Shown here in pieces: positions 1 through 10,012 of a stretch of DNA of 64,000 bases. A program made the translations under genes and the position numbers. Positions within the stretch are counted from its first letter, which is position 1. Each line of letters starts with the position of its first letter. The stretch spans positions 1-64,000 of the forward strand of contig CAJTAK010000002.1 in assembly GCA_910574255.1 (NCBI GenBank), in the 5' to 3' direction. The notes under the pieces are model-generated. The model did not search any database. It saw only the letters and a list, made by a program, of their open reading frames with translations, and was not told the DNA's origin. This DNA is from Clostridia bacterium (lineage in GTDB: Bacteria > Bacillota > Clostridia > Lachnospirales > Lachnospiraceae).

Positions 1-35
1 GCGTTTTTATCCGATTTAAACTTTCTAACATTCAT
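1..35 (-). CDS. 5' end of an unidentified gene (partial)
   Basis: On the minus strand an ATG at 33-35 is preceded by a GAGGTG ribosome site (plus strand 41-46) at good spacing. Only about 11 codons are inside the window (MNVRKFKSDKN), so the product cannot be named. It diverges from the glucosidase at 264, and the ~230 bp between them would hold both promoters. Confidence 0.5.
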   Translation of the reverse strand, partial: MNVRKFKSDKN

Positions 36-143
36 GCTATCACCTCAGTATTATTTTACTAAGGTATATCTGAAAAGTAAATAGAAAATATTTATGTCGT
101 TTACTATACCTATCGTAAGTAATATTAAATAATCATAAAAACA

Positions 144-1598
<1,455 letters not shown>

Positions 1599-1653
1599 TT
1601 CAGATAGATAAATAAAAATTTATTCCTGGTCAGTCGATTTACGGCTGGCCGGG

Positions 1654-1740
1654 AAAGTCGCAAAGATGCACGAGAGGATCTTTCATGAGTGCCCTTTCGA
1701 ATGAAAGTTTCTCTCACTACATGTGTGTCGAAGCGACTTT
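1654..1740 (+). other. Structured intergenic element (two nested stems)
   Basis: AAAGTCGC (1654-1661) pairs exactly with GCGACTTT (1733-1740). Enclosed are GAGAG (1672-1676) with CTCTC (1711-1715) and CTTTCAT (1680-1686) with ATGAAAG (1701-1707). It lies about 55 nt after the glucosidase stop and just before the second leader hairpin. It has no clear U-tract of its own ('ACTTTACCCTTTAG' follows), so a terminator role is uncertain. Confidence 0.5.
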
Positions 1741-1774
1741 ACCCTTTAGTACTGTTGCATAGCAACTTAAATCA

Positions 1775-1866
1775 GTAATATCCTATTCGTGCACAAATCA
1801 ATTTACAGACGCATGTATTTGCGGCTGGAAATCGATTTATACAAGGATGTACGGATAGGATATTAC
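1775..1866 (+). promoter_or_regulatory. Long covarying hairpin, copy 2, upstream of the membrane-protein gene
   Basis: GTAATATCCTATTC at 1775-1788 pairs with GGATAGGATATTAC ending at 1866 (14 bp counting one G-U pair), continued by GTGCA/TGTAC. The apical stem is CAG-A-CGCA against TGCG-G-CTG. It is homologous to 144-236, and both copies end 15-20 nt before a ribosome site, which fits a leader RNA or a shared regulator target. Confidence 0.6.
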
Positions 1867-1892
1867 GGAACTTAAAATAGGAGGTAAGGAGC

Positions 1893-2396
1893 ATGACAGC
1901 AATGAAAGCAATAAACATAAATACCCAGACAGATTATCACAAATATGATAAATGGTTTACAATCGCAAAGGTACTTTTAACACTGGCTCCGTTTATCGCA
2001 TTAATATACATGCAGGCATTTATAGGCGGAAGCAATCTGTCCGAATTATTGCAGCAGAATCCCGAGATCACCCTTACCTTCCTGGTATCCATGGCCGGGC
2101 CCTTCACAGCCTATCTTCTGATCTTTGCACAAAAGCATCTCTATGAAGAAGATGTCCCCTATATGATGGCACATCTGGCGCTGCTCTTTGCTGTTGAGCT
2201 TCTGCTCCGCAACGGAGTTTATGCCCTCCTTATGGGATGCCTGATGTTCCTGGTATATCGAATGACAGGAATGTCGCCTCTTGAAGCCCTGCGGCTAAAG
2301 TGGAAAGATCACTTCTTTCGGGATCTGTCCGGCTGTATTGTACTGATGGTCTTTGCCATGTTCTGCCTGTTTGTTTCGCTTCGCCTTGGTATGTAA
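1893..2396 (+). CDS. Small integral membrane protein of unknown function
   Basis: 167 residues with hydrophobic segments at about 24-44, 63-80, 90-120 and 142-164, so about four membrane passes. No enzymatic motif is visible and I do not recognise the family. GGAGG at 1880-1884 sets the ATG. It shares its leader element with the glucosidase, so the two are probably controlled together; a role in sugar uptake or envelope function would be guesswork. Confidence 0.75.
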   Translation: MTAMKAININTQTDYHKYDKWFTIAKVLLTLAPFIALIYMQAFIGGSNLSELLQQNPEITLTFLVSMAGPFTAYLLIFAQKHLYEEDVPYMMAHLALLFAVELLLRNGVYALLMGCLMFLVYRMTGMSPLEALRLKWKDHFFRDLSGCIVLMVFAMFCLFVSLRLGM

Positions 2397-2422
2397 TATT
2401 TATTTTCCGGTGATTCCCATGT

Positions 2423-2451
2423 GGCTGCCATAGACTTGTCCTATGGCAGCC
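2423..2451 (+). terminator. Stem-loop after the membrane-protein gene
   Basis: GGCTGCCATAG (2423-2433) pairs perfectly with CTATGGCAGCC (2441-2451) across a 7-nt loop. The following ATATTTCGC is a poor U-tract, so termination may be weak or factor-assisted. Confidence 0.6.
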
Positions 2452-2530
2452 ATATTTCGCTTATAATGCAGTTCAAGCTGCAGCTCTAACCCATTCCATA
2501 GCGCATACTTCCTATTTTCCTAAAGAACAG

Positions 2531-2552
2531 CCGTTACTGTGAACAGTAATGG
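2531..2552. repeat. Short palindrome of the GTTACTGT/ACAGTAAC type
   Basis: CCGTTACTGT, GA, ACAGTAATGG form a 10-bp hairpin with one A-G/G-A type mismatch. Related GTTACTG...CAGTAAC palindromes occur at 24141-24173 and near 58680-58708. Confidence 0.4.
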
Positions 2553-2636
2553 ACACCTAATTTTACGGAATCAGTGGACTTTACCGAAAAAAATATGCTA
2601 TGATATTCACATCAAAGGCAGAGGGAGAATATGATT

Positions 2637-3407
2637 ATGAGCCTTGAAGCATTGGTGAATCAAAATTATAAGCATTTCAGCGAAAGTGACCGGGCAGTGT
2701 GGACATATCTTTCCGCTCACCGGAAAGAATGTGAAGATATGGCAATCAAGAAGATGGCAGATCGATGCTGTGTCTCCCGCTCTGCCGTTATGCGTTTTGC
2801 TCAAAGGCTTGGATTCAAAGGCTTTGCGGAGTTAAAGCTCTATTTGAAAATGGATGGCCAAAAAGCGCCTGCTCACAACGATCTGACACACATCTGCAAA
2901 CTGTATCAAAACGTTATGAACAGCATGTGTGAAAAAAACTGCGATCCCATGTTTCAGGCTTTCGACGCTGCCAAAGAGCGCTATATCTTTGGGGAAGGCA
3001 TGGTGCAGGCTTCCATAAAAAAAGAATTCAAGCGGATCTTTATGAGCGGCGGCCGCATGCTCTACGATGCCCCAAGCGGTCAGGAAATGTACAATCTGGT
3101 TCCCATGATCGGAAGCAGCGATTTCTGTATCCTGGTTTCTGTATCTGGTGAAAATAAAAAGCTGGTAGATATTGCAAGAAAGCTCCACATTGCCGGAGCA
3201 GCTTTAATGTCCATTACAAAAAACCGTGAAAACACCCTTGCCCATTTATGTGATTTCAATCTCTATGTGGATGAGAGCAACTATTTTGAGACCCCCATCC
3301 ATTGGCAGTATGAATCCACTACTTCTTATTTTATTTTAATTGATATCCTCTTTTTTAAATATTTGGATTACCATCAGCGAAAGGAGACTTCCCATGAAAC
3401 TGGATGA
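2637..3407 (+). CDS. RpiR/MurR-family transcriptional regulator (HTH plus SIS)
   Basis: The N-terminal ~75 residues form an RpiR-type helix-turn-helix (MADRCCVSRSAVMRFAQRLG). Residues ~100-240 form a degenerate SIS sugar-phosphate sensing domain (ILVSVSGENKKLVDIARK). I take the second ATG because AGGGAG (2622-2627) is 9 nt from it but only 3 nt from the ATG at 2631. It overlaps the next gene, a second RpiR protein, by 14 nt. These are candidate regulators of the upstream glucosidase gene. Confidence 0.85.
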   Translation: MSLEALVNQNYKHFSESDRAVWTYLSAHRKECEDMAIKKMADRCCVSRSAVMRFAQRLGFKGFAELKLYLKMDGQKAPAHNDLTHICKLYQNVMNSMCEKNCDPMFQAFDAAKERYIFGEGMVQASIKKEFKRIFMSGGRMLYDAPSGQEMYNLVPMIGSSDFCILVSVSGENKKLVDIARKLHIAGAALMSITKNRENTLAHLCDFNLYVDESNYFETPIHWQYESTTSYFILIDILFFKYLDYHQRKETSHETG

Positions 3408-4173
3408 TTTGGTTCAGGAACACTACGAACGCATGAGCGCCAATGACCACCGTATCTGGCAGTATATCTGCCGGCATAAAAAGGAATGCAGAAGCATGAC
3501 CCTCCATGAACTGGCGGATGCCTGTGAAGTCTCCCATACGACTGTGCTGCGTTTTCTGCAGTTAATCGGTATGGATGGCTACAATGATTTCAAGGCATTT
3601 CTCAAATGGGACAGCTTAAACCAGCCTGGATTCAACCGGCAAAGTATTGAAGAAAATTGCTTTAATCTCTCAAGAACCATCTCTTCCATCCAGCAGGCTG
3701 ACTGTCTGGAATTATTTTACCGGATGGAACAGGCCAAGAGGCTTTACGCCTACGGAAGCGGCGCTGTCCAGAAATCCGTTGCCAAGATATTAAAGAATTA
3801 TCTGATTTTGTCCGGAAAGCTGCTGCATGTGATTGAGGGGCAGGAAGAACGGATTATGGCCCTTCGGCAGATGGAAAAGGGAGATGTAGTCTTTCTCTTT
3901 TCCGTGTCCGGAAATAATCCGGTTATGAATGAGTATGCCAGGAAGCTTCGGGATAAGGGGCTGTTTCTGGTTGCCATCTGTCAGGACGGAGCCAATGACC
4001 TGTCCAAGATCTGCCACTTCTATTATCCATTTTTTACTAAAAAGGTGGATGTGGGGCATGACAGCCTGTTCTACTACAGCTCTGCCGGCATGCTTCCCAT
4101 TGCGGAGATACTTACATTGAAATACATGGCCTATCAGTCGGAGCAAAATACCACTTCTCTTCTGTCGGACTGA
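3394..4173 (+). CDS. RpiR/MurR-family transcriptional regulator, paralogue of its neighbour
   Basis: 259 residues: HTH at ~1-75 (ADACEVSHTTVLRFLQLIG) and a SIS-like domain with VVFLFSVSGNNPVMNEYARK. AAAGGAG at 3380-3386 supports the ATG at 3394; longer reading frames starting at 3340 have no such site. The two RpiR genes are translationally overlapped and similar across their length, suggesting tandem duplication with possible heteromer formation or two different phosphosugar inputs. Confidence 0.85.
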   Translation: MKLDDLVQEHYERMSANDHRIWQYICRHKKECRSMTLHELADACEVSHTTVLRFLQLIGMDGYNDFKAFLKWDSLNQPGFNRQSIEENCFNLSRTISSIQQADCLELFYRMEQAKRLYAYGSGAVQKSVAKILKNYLILSGKLLHVIEGQEERIMALRQMEKGDVVFLFSVSGNNPVMNEYARKLRDKGLFLVAICQDGANDLSKICHFYYPFFTKKVDVGHDSLFYYSSAGMLPIAEILTLKYMAYQSEQNTTSLLSD

Positions 4174-4384
4174 CATCTTTTTCTTGTTCCCAATTTTGCG
4201 GCTTCCTTTCAAAGTTTAGAAAATTCACTGAATCGGGACTGTTGGTGACTTCGTCCGATAAGGTATAGAATTCTATGTATTATTGGTTCAATAATTTCGC
4301 AAACATCCGGGACAGCTTATCATAAATTGTGAAACGAAAGCAAAAGAAATGCAATCGTTTTTTCAAAAAGGTGCGTGAATAGAC

Positions 4385-4876
4385 ATGAAATTAATTATCA
4401 CGGATACAGATATTCATCCCCTCCCTAAGGACAGCGATTATGAGATAATAAAGCCGCAGGGAACGGTCATTCATCCTTGTACGGGCTGCTTCGGCTGCTG
4501 GGTCAGAACGCCGGGAAAATGCGTGATCCATGACGGTTATGAAAACACCGGAATCGCTATGGGTAAATGTACGGAGCTTATCCTAATCAGCCGTTGCTGC
4601 TATGGAAGCGTAAGTCCATTTGTAAAGGCTGTGCAGGACAGGGCCATTTCCTACATTCATCCTGATTTCGTGATCCGCAAAGGCGAAATGTACCATAAAC
4701 GCAGATATCCCAATGTTATCTCCCTGTCCGCCTATTTTTATGGGGAACATATTACAGAGGCAGAAAAAGAAACCGCCCGAGGTATTCTGGCCGCAAATGC
4801 GGATAATTATGACGGGCTGGTTAAAAATGTCTGCTTTTACAGAACAGCAGAAGAATTGGAGAACATTGTCTTATGA
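4385..4876 (+). CDS. Flavodoxin-family NAD(P)H-dependent oxidoreductase-like protein
   Basis: 163 residues resembling FMN-reductase/flavodoxin-like proteins, with a cysteine-rich segment HPCTGCFGCWVRTPGKC (about residues 30-46) followed by the flavin-binding strand ILISRCCYGSVSPF. Its stop overlaps the next start as ATGA, so the pair is co-translated. The electron partner is unknown. Confidence 0.75.
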   Translation: MKLIITDTDIHPLPKDSDYEIIKPQGTVIHPCTGCFGCWVRTPGKCVIHDGYENTGIAMGKCTELILISRCCYGSVSPFVKAVQDRAISYIHPDFVIRKGEMYHKRRYPNVISLSAYFYGEHITEAEKETARGILAANADNYDGLVKNVCFYRTAEELENIVL

Positions 4877-5298
4877 GAATTGCACTGATCAATGAAAGTC
4901 CGAAGGCAAAGCAAAGTACCAGCGCTTCTATTCTGACGGATCTCAAAATTGCTCTTTCAGAAAATGCAGAAATTATTCAGGCGGAGCCGGCGTTGAAGGT
5001 CTTGGAAAATTGGTGTGTGAAGGCCGGATTTCTCTGGAGCGGCGGGATTGGCATCGGTGGCGGAGGCGCTCTTGCCCAGATGCCCCATGTGAAAAACGGC
5101 CATGGTCCCAAGGCCCCGGTTGCAAAGGCTCTTCGGGCACTGGCAGACAGCATCCTTCAAAACGAGGCTCAGAAAAATCATTATGTATCCATTGCCTTTC
5201 CCAGATTCTTATATAAACTGGCGGCCCAGATGGGCTGGCGGCAGATGGTGAAACAGAACGGGGGACGGGCAAGGGATTTGGGGAAGCGGTGGGAATAA
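4873..5298 (+). pseudogene. Flavodoxin-like oxidoreductase with its central part missing
   Basis: The start (MRIALINESPKAKQSTSAS) and the end (from EILENWCxKAG-like text through GGIGIGGGGALAQMPHVKNG to the RWE stop) resemble full-length family members of ~230-260 residues as I remember them. At about residue 40 the protein jumps from IIQAEPA to LKVLENW, losing ~70-80 residues that normally include the FMN-contacting strand. The reading frame is kept, so a short product may be made, but flavin binding is doubtful. It could function only as a partner of the preceding protein. Confidence 0.6.
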
Positions 5299-5311
5299 AG
5301 GTCTTATTCTT

Positions 5312-7000
5312 TCATCCTGCCCCAATCAATACCCTTTTCCCACAGAACGCAAAACCGTACTTCCTGATCCGCTCCTTTCCAATGCCCTTTCCTTCCAGTG
5401 CCGCCTCATAATTCTGCTCCTCTATCTGCTTTAAGGCTGCCTGTACCGTGTCGGACAGCTCCTGCTCCTCATCCTCATCCTGCACCTTGAATTCCAGAAT
5501 CATAGCTGCATCTTTTGCATTTTTCGGCTCCAGCATCACATCGTACCGGCCAAAGCCGCTCTCCCGGTTGGAGGTCAGCACATAGCGGTCCGAAAGCTCC
5601 ACCATCAGTCCCAGTACAAAGCCATGGTAAAAACGCTCTGGCTCTGCCCCGGAAGGAAGCTTTCCTGTGTCAAAGCAGCTGAAGGTGGTAAGGGCTACCC
5701 GGTTCATATAGGCATTCATGGCCTTCAGGTCATTTTTCAGCAGAGCCTTTATGAATTCATTATAGCTGCCATCAGAATCGGAAAACCATCCTCGGATCAT
5801 ATTGGCAAACATAATGCCTACTTCCTTATTGGTCAGCACCAGACTGTAATTCCAGCTTCCGTTTTCCTCCGTAAATTCCACTTCAAGAGTTTTCAGGTAG
5901 CCGCTTGCAAGAAGAAGGCTCCAGATGGAATTTCTTTTGCTGTTCAGCTCGCCGTACACAATCTGCTCGTCAATCTCTACCTTAAGGGTTCCGCCTTTCA
6001 GCAGATTTTCGAATTCCTGCTTGATTTCCTTATTTCCTTCCCGAATCAGCTTTCCCACCAGACTGTTTGAACTGGAATTCGCCCAGTAGACACCCAATCT
6101 CTTTGTATCAAGATAATTTAGAATGGACCAAGGATTATAGATATCAGTACGGCTTCCAAAGGTGAAGCCATCATACCATCGCTTTACCTCCTGCTTTCGC
6201 TCCGGGAGTTCAAATTCTTCCAATGCCGCAAAGACCTCTTCCTCCGTAAAACCAAAGCTGTCACTATACTCTTCGGAATTTGTAGTTACCACCTTCAGAT
6301 TATTCAAATCCGAAAAAATAGATTCTCTGCTCACCCTGGTAATCCCTGTCATAACAGCCCGTTCCAGATAGGGGTTTGTCTTAAAGGTGGCATTGAAAAG
6401 ACTTCTGGTAAATGCCGTCAGCTCTTCCCAGTATCCGTCCACGTATGCTTCCTGCATAGGAGTGTCGTATTCGTCCAGCAGAATGATTACATTTTTTCCG
6501 TAATAGCGTGACAGAAAATCCGACATTTTATGAACTGCCCAGGTTGCCGTCACTTCCTCCATGGAATAAGTCACGCTGCGAAAATATGCTTTTTCTTCTT
6601 CTGTCAGCAAATCGCCCTCCAAAAGAAATATATTCTTATTATACAAATCTGTCAATATCTGGAAGATTCTCTGAATCGTGGCTTTGTATCCCTTTTCCTT
6701 CACACTGGCAAAGGACAGACTGATAATCGGATAGGTTCCCTGAAGCTTCTGAAACTTCTCACTTTCCCAGATGGAGAGCCCCTCAAACAGTTCGCTTCTC
6801 TTTGCATAATTTACGGAAAAAAACTGCTCTGTCATACTCATGGCAAGAGTTTTTCCAAATCTCCTTGGCCGTGTAATCAGCGTTACACTGTCCCCGCTCT
6901 CCCACCATTCCCGGATAAATGATGTTTTATCGATATAAAAGTACCCTTCTCTTCGGATAGTCTCGTAGTTCTGGCATCCGATGCTTATGGTTCTTGCCAC
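5312..7000 (-). CDS. AAA-ATPase-like / PD-(D/E)XK nuclease-fold protein
   Basis: 562 residues from a GTG at 6998-7000, with GGAGGGA at 7007-7013 placed 6 nt upstream; longer readings to 7129 lack a ribosome site. The N-terminal half is the AAA_like type (YIDKTSFIREWW, TRPRRFGKTLAMSM as Walker A, VIILLDEYDTPMQ as Walker B). The C-terminus is PD-(D/E)XK_9-like, ending in ELSDRYVLTSNRESGFGRYD and AAMILEFKV. Such proteins are abundant in gut Firmicutes and Bacteroidetes; their role is unsettled (mobile-element or defence related). It ends 14 nt from the convergent flavodoxin gene. Confidence 0.85.
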   Translation of the reverse strand: MARTISIGCQNYETIRREGYFYIDKTSFIREWWESGDSVTLITRPRRFGKTLAMSMTEQFFSVNYAKRSELFEGLSIWESEKFQKLQGTYPIISLSFASVKEKGYKATIQRIFQILTDLYNKNIFLLEGDLLTEEEKAYFRSVTYSMEEVTATWAVHKMSDFLSRYYGKNVIILLDEYDTPMQEAYVDGYWEELTAFTRSLFNATFKTNPYLERAVMTGITRVSRESIFSDLNNLKVVTTNSEEYSDSFGFTEEEVFAALEEFELPERKQEVKRWYDGFTFGSRTDIYNPWSILNYLDTKRLGVYWANSSSNSLVGKLIREGNKEIKQEFENLLKGGTLKVEIDEQIVYGELNSKRNSIWSLLLASGYLKTLEVEFTEENGSWNYSLVLTNKEVGIMFANMIRGWFSDSDGSYNEFIKALLKNDLKAMNAYMNRVALTTFSCFDTGKLPSGAEPERFYHGFVLGLMVELSDRYVLTSNRESGFGRYDVMLEPKNAKDAAMILEFKVQDEDEEQELSDTVQAALKQIEEQNYEAALEGKGIGKERIRKYGFAFCGKRVLIGAG

Positions 7001-7082
7001 AGTCCGTCCCTCCTTTTCCTGCCGCTTTTCCATCTGCCTTAAGTATAGCGGACTTTTAAGCTTTTTACAATTATTACTTGCC

Positions 7083-7129
7083 GGAAAAAGCAATGCCGCA
7101 AAATAAGTCATTATCTTATCCTGCGGCAT
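7083..7129 (-). terminator. Intrinsic terminator after fumarase
   Basis: Read on the minus strand, an arm at 7115-7129 (ATGCCGCAGG then ATAAG) pairs with 7093-7107, followed by GCTTTTTCC. It lies directly after the fumarase beta stop and ends that transcript before the AAA protein gene. Confidence 0.75.
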
Positions 7130-7153
7130 CCTCTATTTTTCACAAATCATTTT

Positions 7154-7711
7154 TTACTTCTTAGAAGCCAGATAAGCTGCCTTCCCATCCTCGTAAAGGT
7201 TCTTCCCTTCACTGTCAATAATCACAACCAGAGGCATATCCTCCACATAGAGCTTCCGAAGCGCCTCCGCCCCCAGATCCTCATAGGCAATCAGCTCACA
7301 CTTCTTAATACACTTTGCCAGAAGCGCCCCCGCTCCGCCGATAGCTCCGAAGTAAACGCCGTGATACTTCTTCATGGCATCCACAACCTCCGGCAGTCTG
7401 GCTCCTTTGCCAATCATGCCTCTGGCACCAACCGACATCATGGTAGGTGCATAAGCATCCATCCGGCCGCTGGTGGTAGGCCCTGCGGAACCAATCACCT
7501 GTCCCGGCTTAGCCGGAGTAGGCCCTACATAGTAAATAGTAGCATCCGTTGGATCAAAGGGAAGCTCCTCGCCCCTTGCCAGGGCCTCACACATTCTTTT
7601 ATGTCCTGCATCTCTGGATGTATAAATCGTTCCGGTCAGATAAACACTGTCTCCGGCATGAAGTGTCTTTGCAACTTCCTCCGTAAGCGGCAATTGAATA
7701 TGTTTCTCCAT
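7154..7711 (-). CDS. fumB: Fumarate hydratase class I, beta subunit
   Basis: 185 residues matching the C-terminal domain of iron-sulfur hydro-lyases of the fumarase A/tartrate dehydratase type, with the characteristic GSAGPTTSGRMDAYAP and IGKG segments. It pairs with the alpha subunit, whose stop lies 1 nt before this start. The two-subunit enzyme reversibly hydrates fumarate to malate. With the reductase operon at 30-40 kb it likely runs malate to fumarate in succinate formation. The name fumB means beta subunit here, not the E. coli isozyme. Confidence 0.9.
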   Translation of the reverse strand: MEKHIQLPLTEEVAKTLHAGDSVYLTGTIYTSRDAGHKRMCEALARGEELPFDPTDATIYYVGPTPAKPGQVIGSAGPTTSGRMDAYAPTMMSVGARGMIGKGARLPEVVDAMKKYHGVYFGAIGGAGALLAKCIKKCELIAYEDLGAEALRKLYVEDMPLVVIIDSEGKNLYEDGKAAYLASKK

Positions 7712-7712
7712 C

Positions 7713-8555
7713 CTAGATCACCTCCGTCTTATGGCGTGTCACATGGCAGTTGATATTCACTGCACAGGGCATACCAGCAATATGGGTAGGCAAAGTCTCA
7801 ATATTAAGAGCCAGTGCCGTTGTCTTTCCGCCAAAGCCCTGGGGTCCAATGCCAAGCTTATTAATCTTTTCCAGCATCTCCGCCTCCAGATCCGCATAAT
7901 AGGGGTCCGGGTTCCTCTCATCCGTGCTGCGCATGAGAGCTTTCTTCGCAAGCAATGCGCACTTATCAAAGGTACCGCCGATTCCCACGCCCACAACCAT
8001 AGGCGGACATGGATTGGGGCCGGCCGTCTCCACAGTCTCCAGAATGAAATCCTTGATTCCCTCAATTCCTGCGGAGGGCTTGAACATACGGATAGCGCTC
8101 ATATTTTCGCTTCCAAAGCCCTTAGGCCCAACTGTCACCTTAATCTGCTCTCCGGGAACAATCTCCGTATAGAGCATAGCCGGTGTATTGTCTCCCGTAT
8201 TTCCACGGCGCACCGGGTCTTTTACCACAGATTTCCGAAGATATCCCTTGTCATAGCCCCGGCGCACACCCTCGTCCACGGCCTCTCTTAAATCGCCGCC
8301 CACGATATGCACATCCTGTCCAATCTCCAGAAATACACAAGCCATTCCGGTATCCTGACAAATGGGAACATTCTCCTGTTCTGCAATCTCAAAGTTTGTA
8401 ATAATCTTATCCAGTACCCCCTGGGCAATCTCCCAGTCCTCGCATGCCCGGCAGCGCCGAATGGCACCCTGAACATCCTCGGGAAGATACTGATTTGCTT
8501 CAATACATAATTTCTCCACAACATCCGTAATCTGCTGTGCCTGAATCTCACGCAT
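7713..8555 (-). CDS. fumA: Fumarate hydratase class I, alpha subunit
   Basis: 280 residues carrying the [4Fe-4S]-binding hydro-lyase domain. The cluster cysteines are in VPICQDTGMACVF, GPNPCPPMVVG and in the C-terminal region. Start chosen at ATG 8553-8555 with AGGAGG at 8565-8570, 9 nt upstream; a TTG at 8561 is less likely. Oxygen-labile class I fumarases are typical of strict anaerobes. It follows a 37-codon ORF that may be cotranscribed. Confidence 0.92.
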   Translation of the reverse strand: MREIQAQQITDVVEKLCIEANQYLPEDVQGAIRRCRACEDWEIAQGVLDKIITNFEIAEQENVPICQDTGMACVFLEIGQDVHIVGGDLREAVDEGVRRGYDKGYLRKSVVKDPVRRGNTGDNTPAMLYTEIVPGEQIKVTVGPKGFGSENMSAIRMFKPSAGIEGIKDFILETVETAGPNPCPPMVVGVGIGGTFDKCALLAKKALMRSTDERNPDPYYADLEAEMLEKINKLGIGPQGFGGKTTALALNIETLPTHIAGMPCAVNINCHVTRHKTEVI

Positions 8556-8593
8556 GAGCAACCACCTCCTGAATTTAATATTTATAATGAAAT

Positions 8594-8707
8594 TTATTTC
8601 ATTCCATTCTGTTTTTTGGCTGACTGCTTCTGCAGTCTTGCTTCCTTTGCCTTTTTCTTTAGCTTGCAGTAAAGCTCAAGGGCCATCTGATTCGCAATCT
8701 GTCCCAT
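8594..8707 (-). CDS. Small basic ORF upstream of fumarase (37 aa)
   Basis: ATG at 8705-8707 is preceded by AAAGGAG with 6 nt spacing. The product MGQIANQMALELYCKLKKKA (first 20 residues) continues as a lysine-rich, helix-forming tail with no hydrophobic segment. It ends 38 nt before the fumarase alpha start. The strong ribosome site and tight spacing support translation; function is unknown. A leader peptide role is an alternative. Confidence 0.5.
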   Translation of the reverse strand: MGQIANQMALELYCKLKKKAKEARLQKQSAKKQNGMK

Positions 8708-8928
8708 CTTTGTCTCCTTTTTGGTGAGAATGAATATGATTACATTTACCTAAATAGTTACATTGATTTTGAAATAGTTTCAAATTCTATATCTGATTTT
8801 AAAATAAATCCGTAATAATTGCAATGCATATTCACTGGTTTATTTTTTAAATTGGTTGTTCTCTTTTAAACTTTTATCTCTGCTCTCTATGGCACATTCC
8901 AATACCCTGCTTTTTTGAACCAACTCTC

Positions 8929-9135
8929 TTATAAAAAAATAATATGGCAGACTACAGGCACTAACAAAATCAGCACGGATCCAATTACCACAGTTACAAT
9001 TACTCCCCAGAATTTTTTCTTTTCCTGCTCCGTCAGTTCTAAATACCATGCCATAGAAATTTTCTCTGTTTTAGTGAATATTGCAATGACACTTAAAAAG
9101 GCCAAGGCTCCTATTCCATATGCATATAGAAACAT
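8929..9135 (-). CDS. Small two-pass membrane protein
   Basis: 68 residues with hydrophobic segments at ~4-21 and ~44-66 separated by a charged loop (LELTEQEKKKF). A GGGGTG site precedes the ATG. It is the last gene of a three-gene minus-strand group with 12 nt to the TfoX-like gene. Family not recognised. Confidence 0.6.
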   Translation of the reverse strand: MFLYAYGIGALAFLSVIAIFTKTEKISMAWYLELTEQEKKKFWGVIVTVVIGSVLILLVPVVCHIIFL

Positions 9136-9147
9136 TTTACACCCCTG

Positions 9148-9405
9148 CTATTTTTTCAAAAAATCGCTGAATTCTTTTAATTCCTTTTTTGTATCCTCTG
9201 AAAGTCTGTTGTATTCCGTATTATGGATTGCTCCCTCCAATGTATATAAATGTACCAGACACACTTTCGGATATTTCTGCTTTAGCTTAAGAAATGCGTT
9301 TTTTGCGCCTGCCTCAATTAGCTCCTCGGAAGATTTAATGCCAACCGATATGAGCTTATTTGCCATCTCTTTGCCAATATTCATCATGGATGTTAATTCT
9401 GACAT
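9148..9405 (-). CDS. TfoX C-terminal-domain protein
   Basis: 85 residues from ATG 9403-9405, with GGAGG immediately upstream. The sequence MMNIGKEMANKLISVGIKSS and LEGAIHNTEYNRLSEDTKKE match the stand-alone TfoX C-terminal domain, a small helix-hairpin-helix-like helical fold. Full TfoX links CRP to competence; these short versions have no proven role. Two nt separate it from the upstream gene's stop. Confidence 0.75.
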   Translation of the reverse strand: MSELTSMMNIGKEMANKLISVGIKSSEELIEAGAKNAFLKLKQKYPKVCLVHLYTLEGAIHNTEYNRLSEDTKKELKEFSDFLKK

Positions 9406-9407
9406 AT

Positions 9408-9866
9408 TTATTCCTCCGTATTCTTCAGCCAGTCCATACCTGGATACGGCTCGCATGTGTGTGCGTACCATTCCACACATTTTGCCGCCAGCTCTCGATC
9501 CCCCATGGTGCATTTCAAAGGGAAAACGGACTGCCCGTCACTTGGCTCAATGGGAGCCTCCTCATCAGAATCCAGCAATTCCGGGTTAAAACAGGCCCAG
9601 GCAGTCTCCGTTTCATCATCCCAAATTTGCAAAAAAATCAAGTCCGAAGAGGATTCCATCATCAAAAAGCCCTCCTCGTTGTCCTCATCCGGGGCCATCA
9701 TCACGCTTAAGTATTTTCCGGTGCGGACTTTTTTCACTATATCCTGAACGCCCAACTGGGAAATGTCGCTGATTTCCTGACCGGGCAATGATCCGCGGCT
9801 GGCCATACGAATCTTGATGCCCTCGGGCATGGGCGGAATTTCACGCTTTCTAATAATTTCTTCCAT
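9408..9866 (-). CDS. Uncharacterised acidic protein
   Basis: 152 residues, rich in Asp and Glu, without membrane segments or signal peptide. AAAGGTGA precedes the ATG at 9864-9866; the frame is open to 10025 but that part lacks a ribosome site. It resembles no family I know; the SUKH/immunity-like look (acidic, Trp-rich) is only an impression. Confidence 0.6.
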   Translation of the reverse strand: MEEIIRKREIPPMPEGIKIRMASRGSLPGQEISDISQLGVQDIVKKVRTGKYLSVMMAPDEDNEEGFLMMESSSDLIFLQIWDDETETAWACFNPELLDSDEEAPIEPSDGQSVFPLKCTMGDRELAAKCVEWYAHTCEPYPGMDWLKNTEE

Positions 9867-10012
9867 AAGAATCACCTTTCCTTTCAAAATCTCAAATTCT
9901 GGCTTATATTTTTTATAATAAAATAATTGCTGATTATTTGCAATGGCAAGCTGCCGCCCATAATCTCTTCTTTTCATAAGTATGATAAGTGACAAATCAA
10001 GGGCAAAAAATG

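Noticed and set aside
5010-5272. Overlapping ORFs on both strands in the truncated flavodoxin gene
   Set aside because: Alternative-frame translations of Gly/Ala-rich codons with no start signals.
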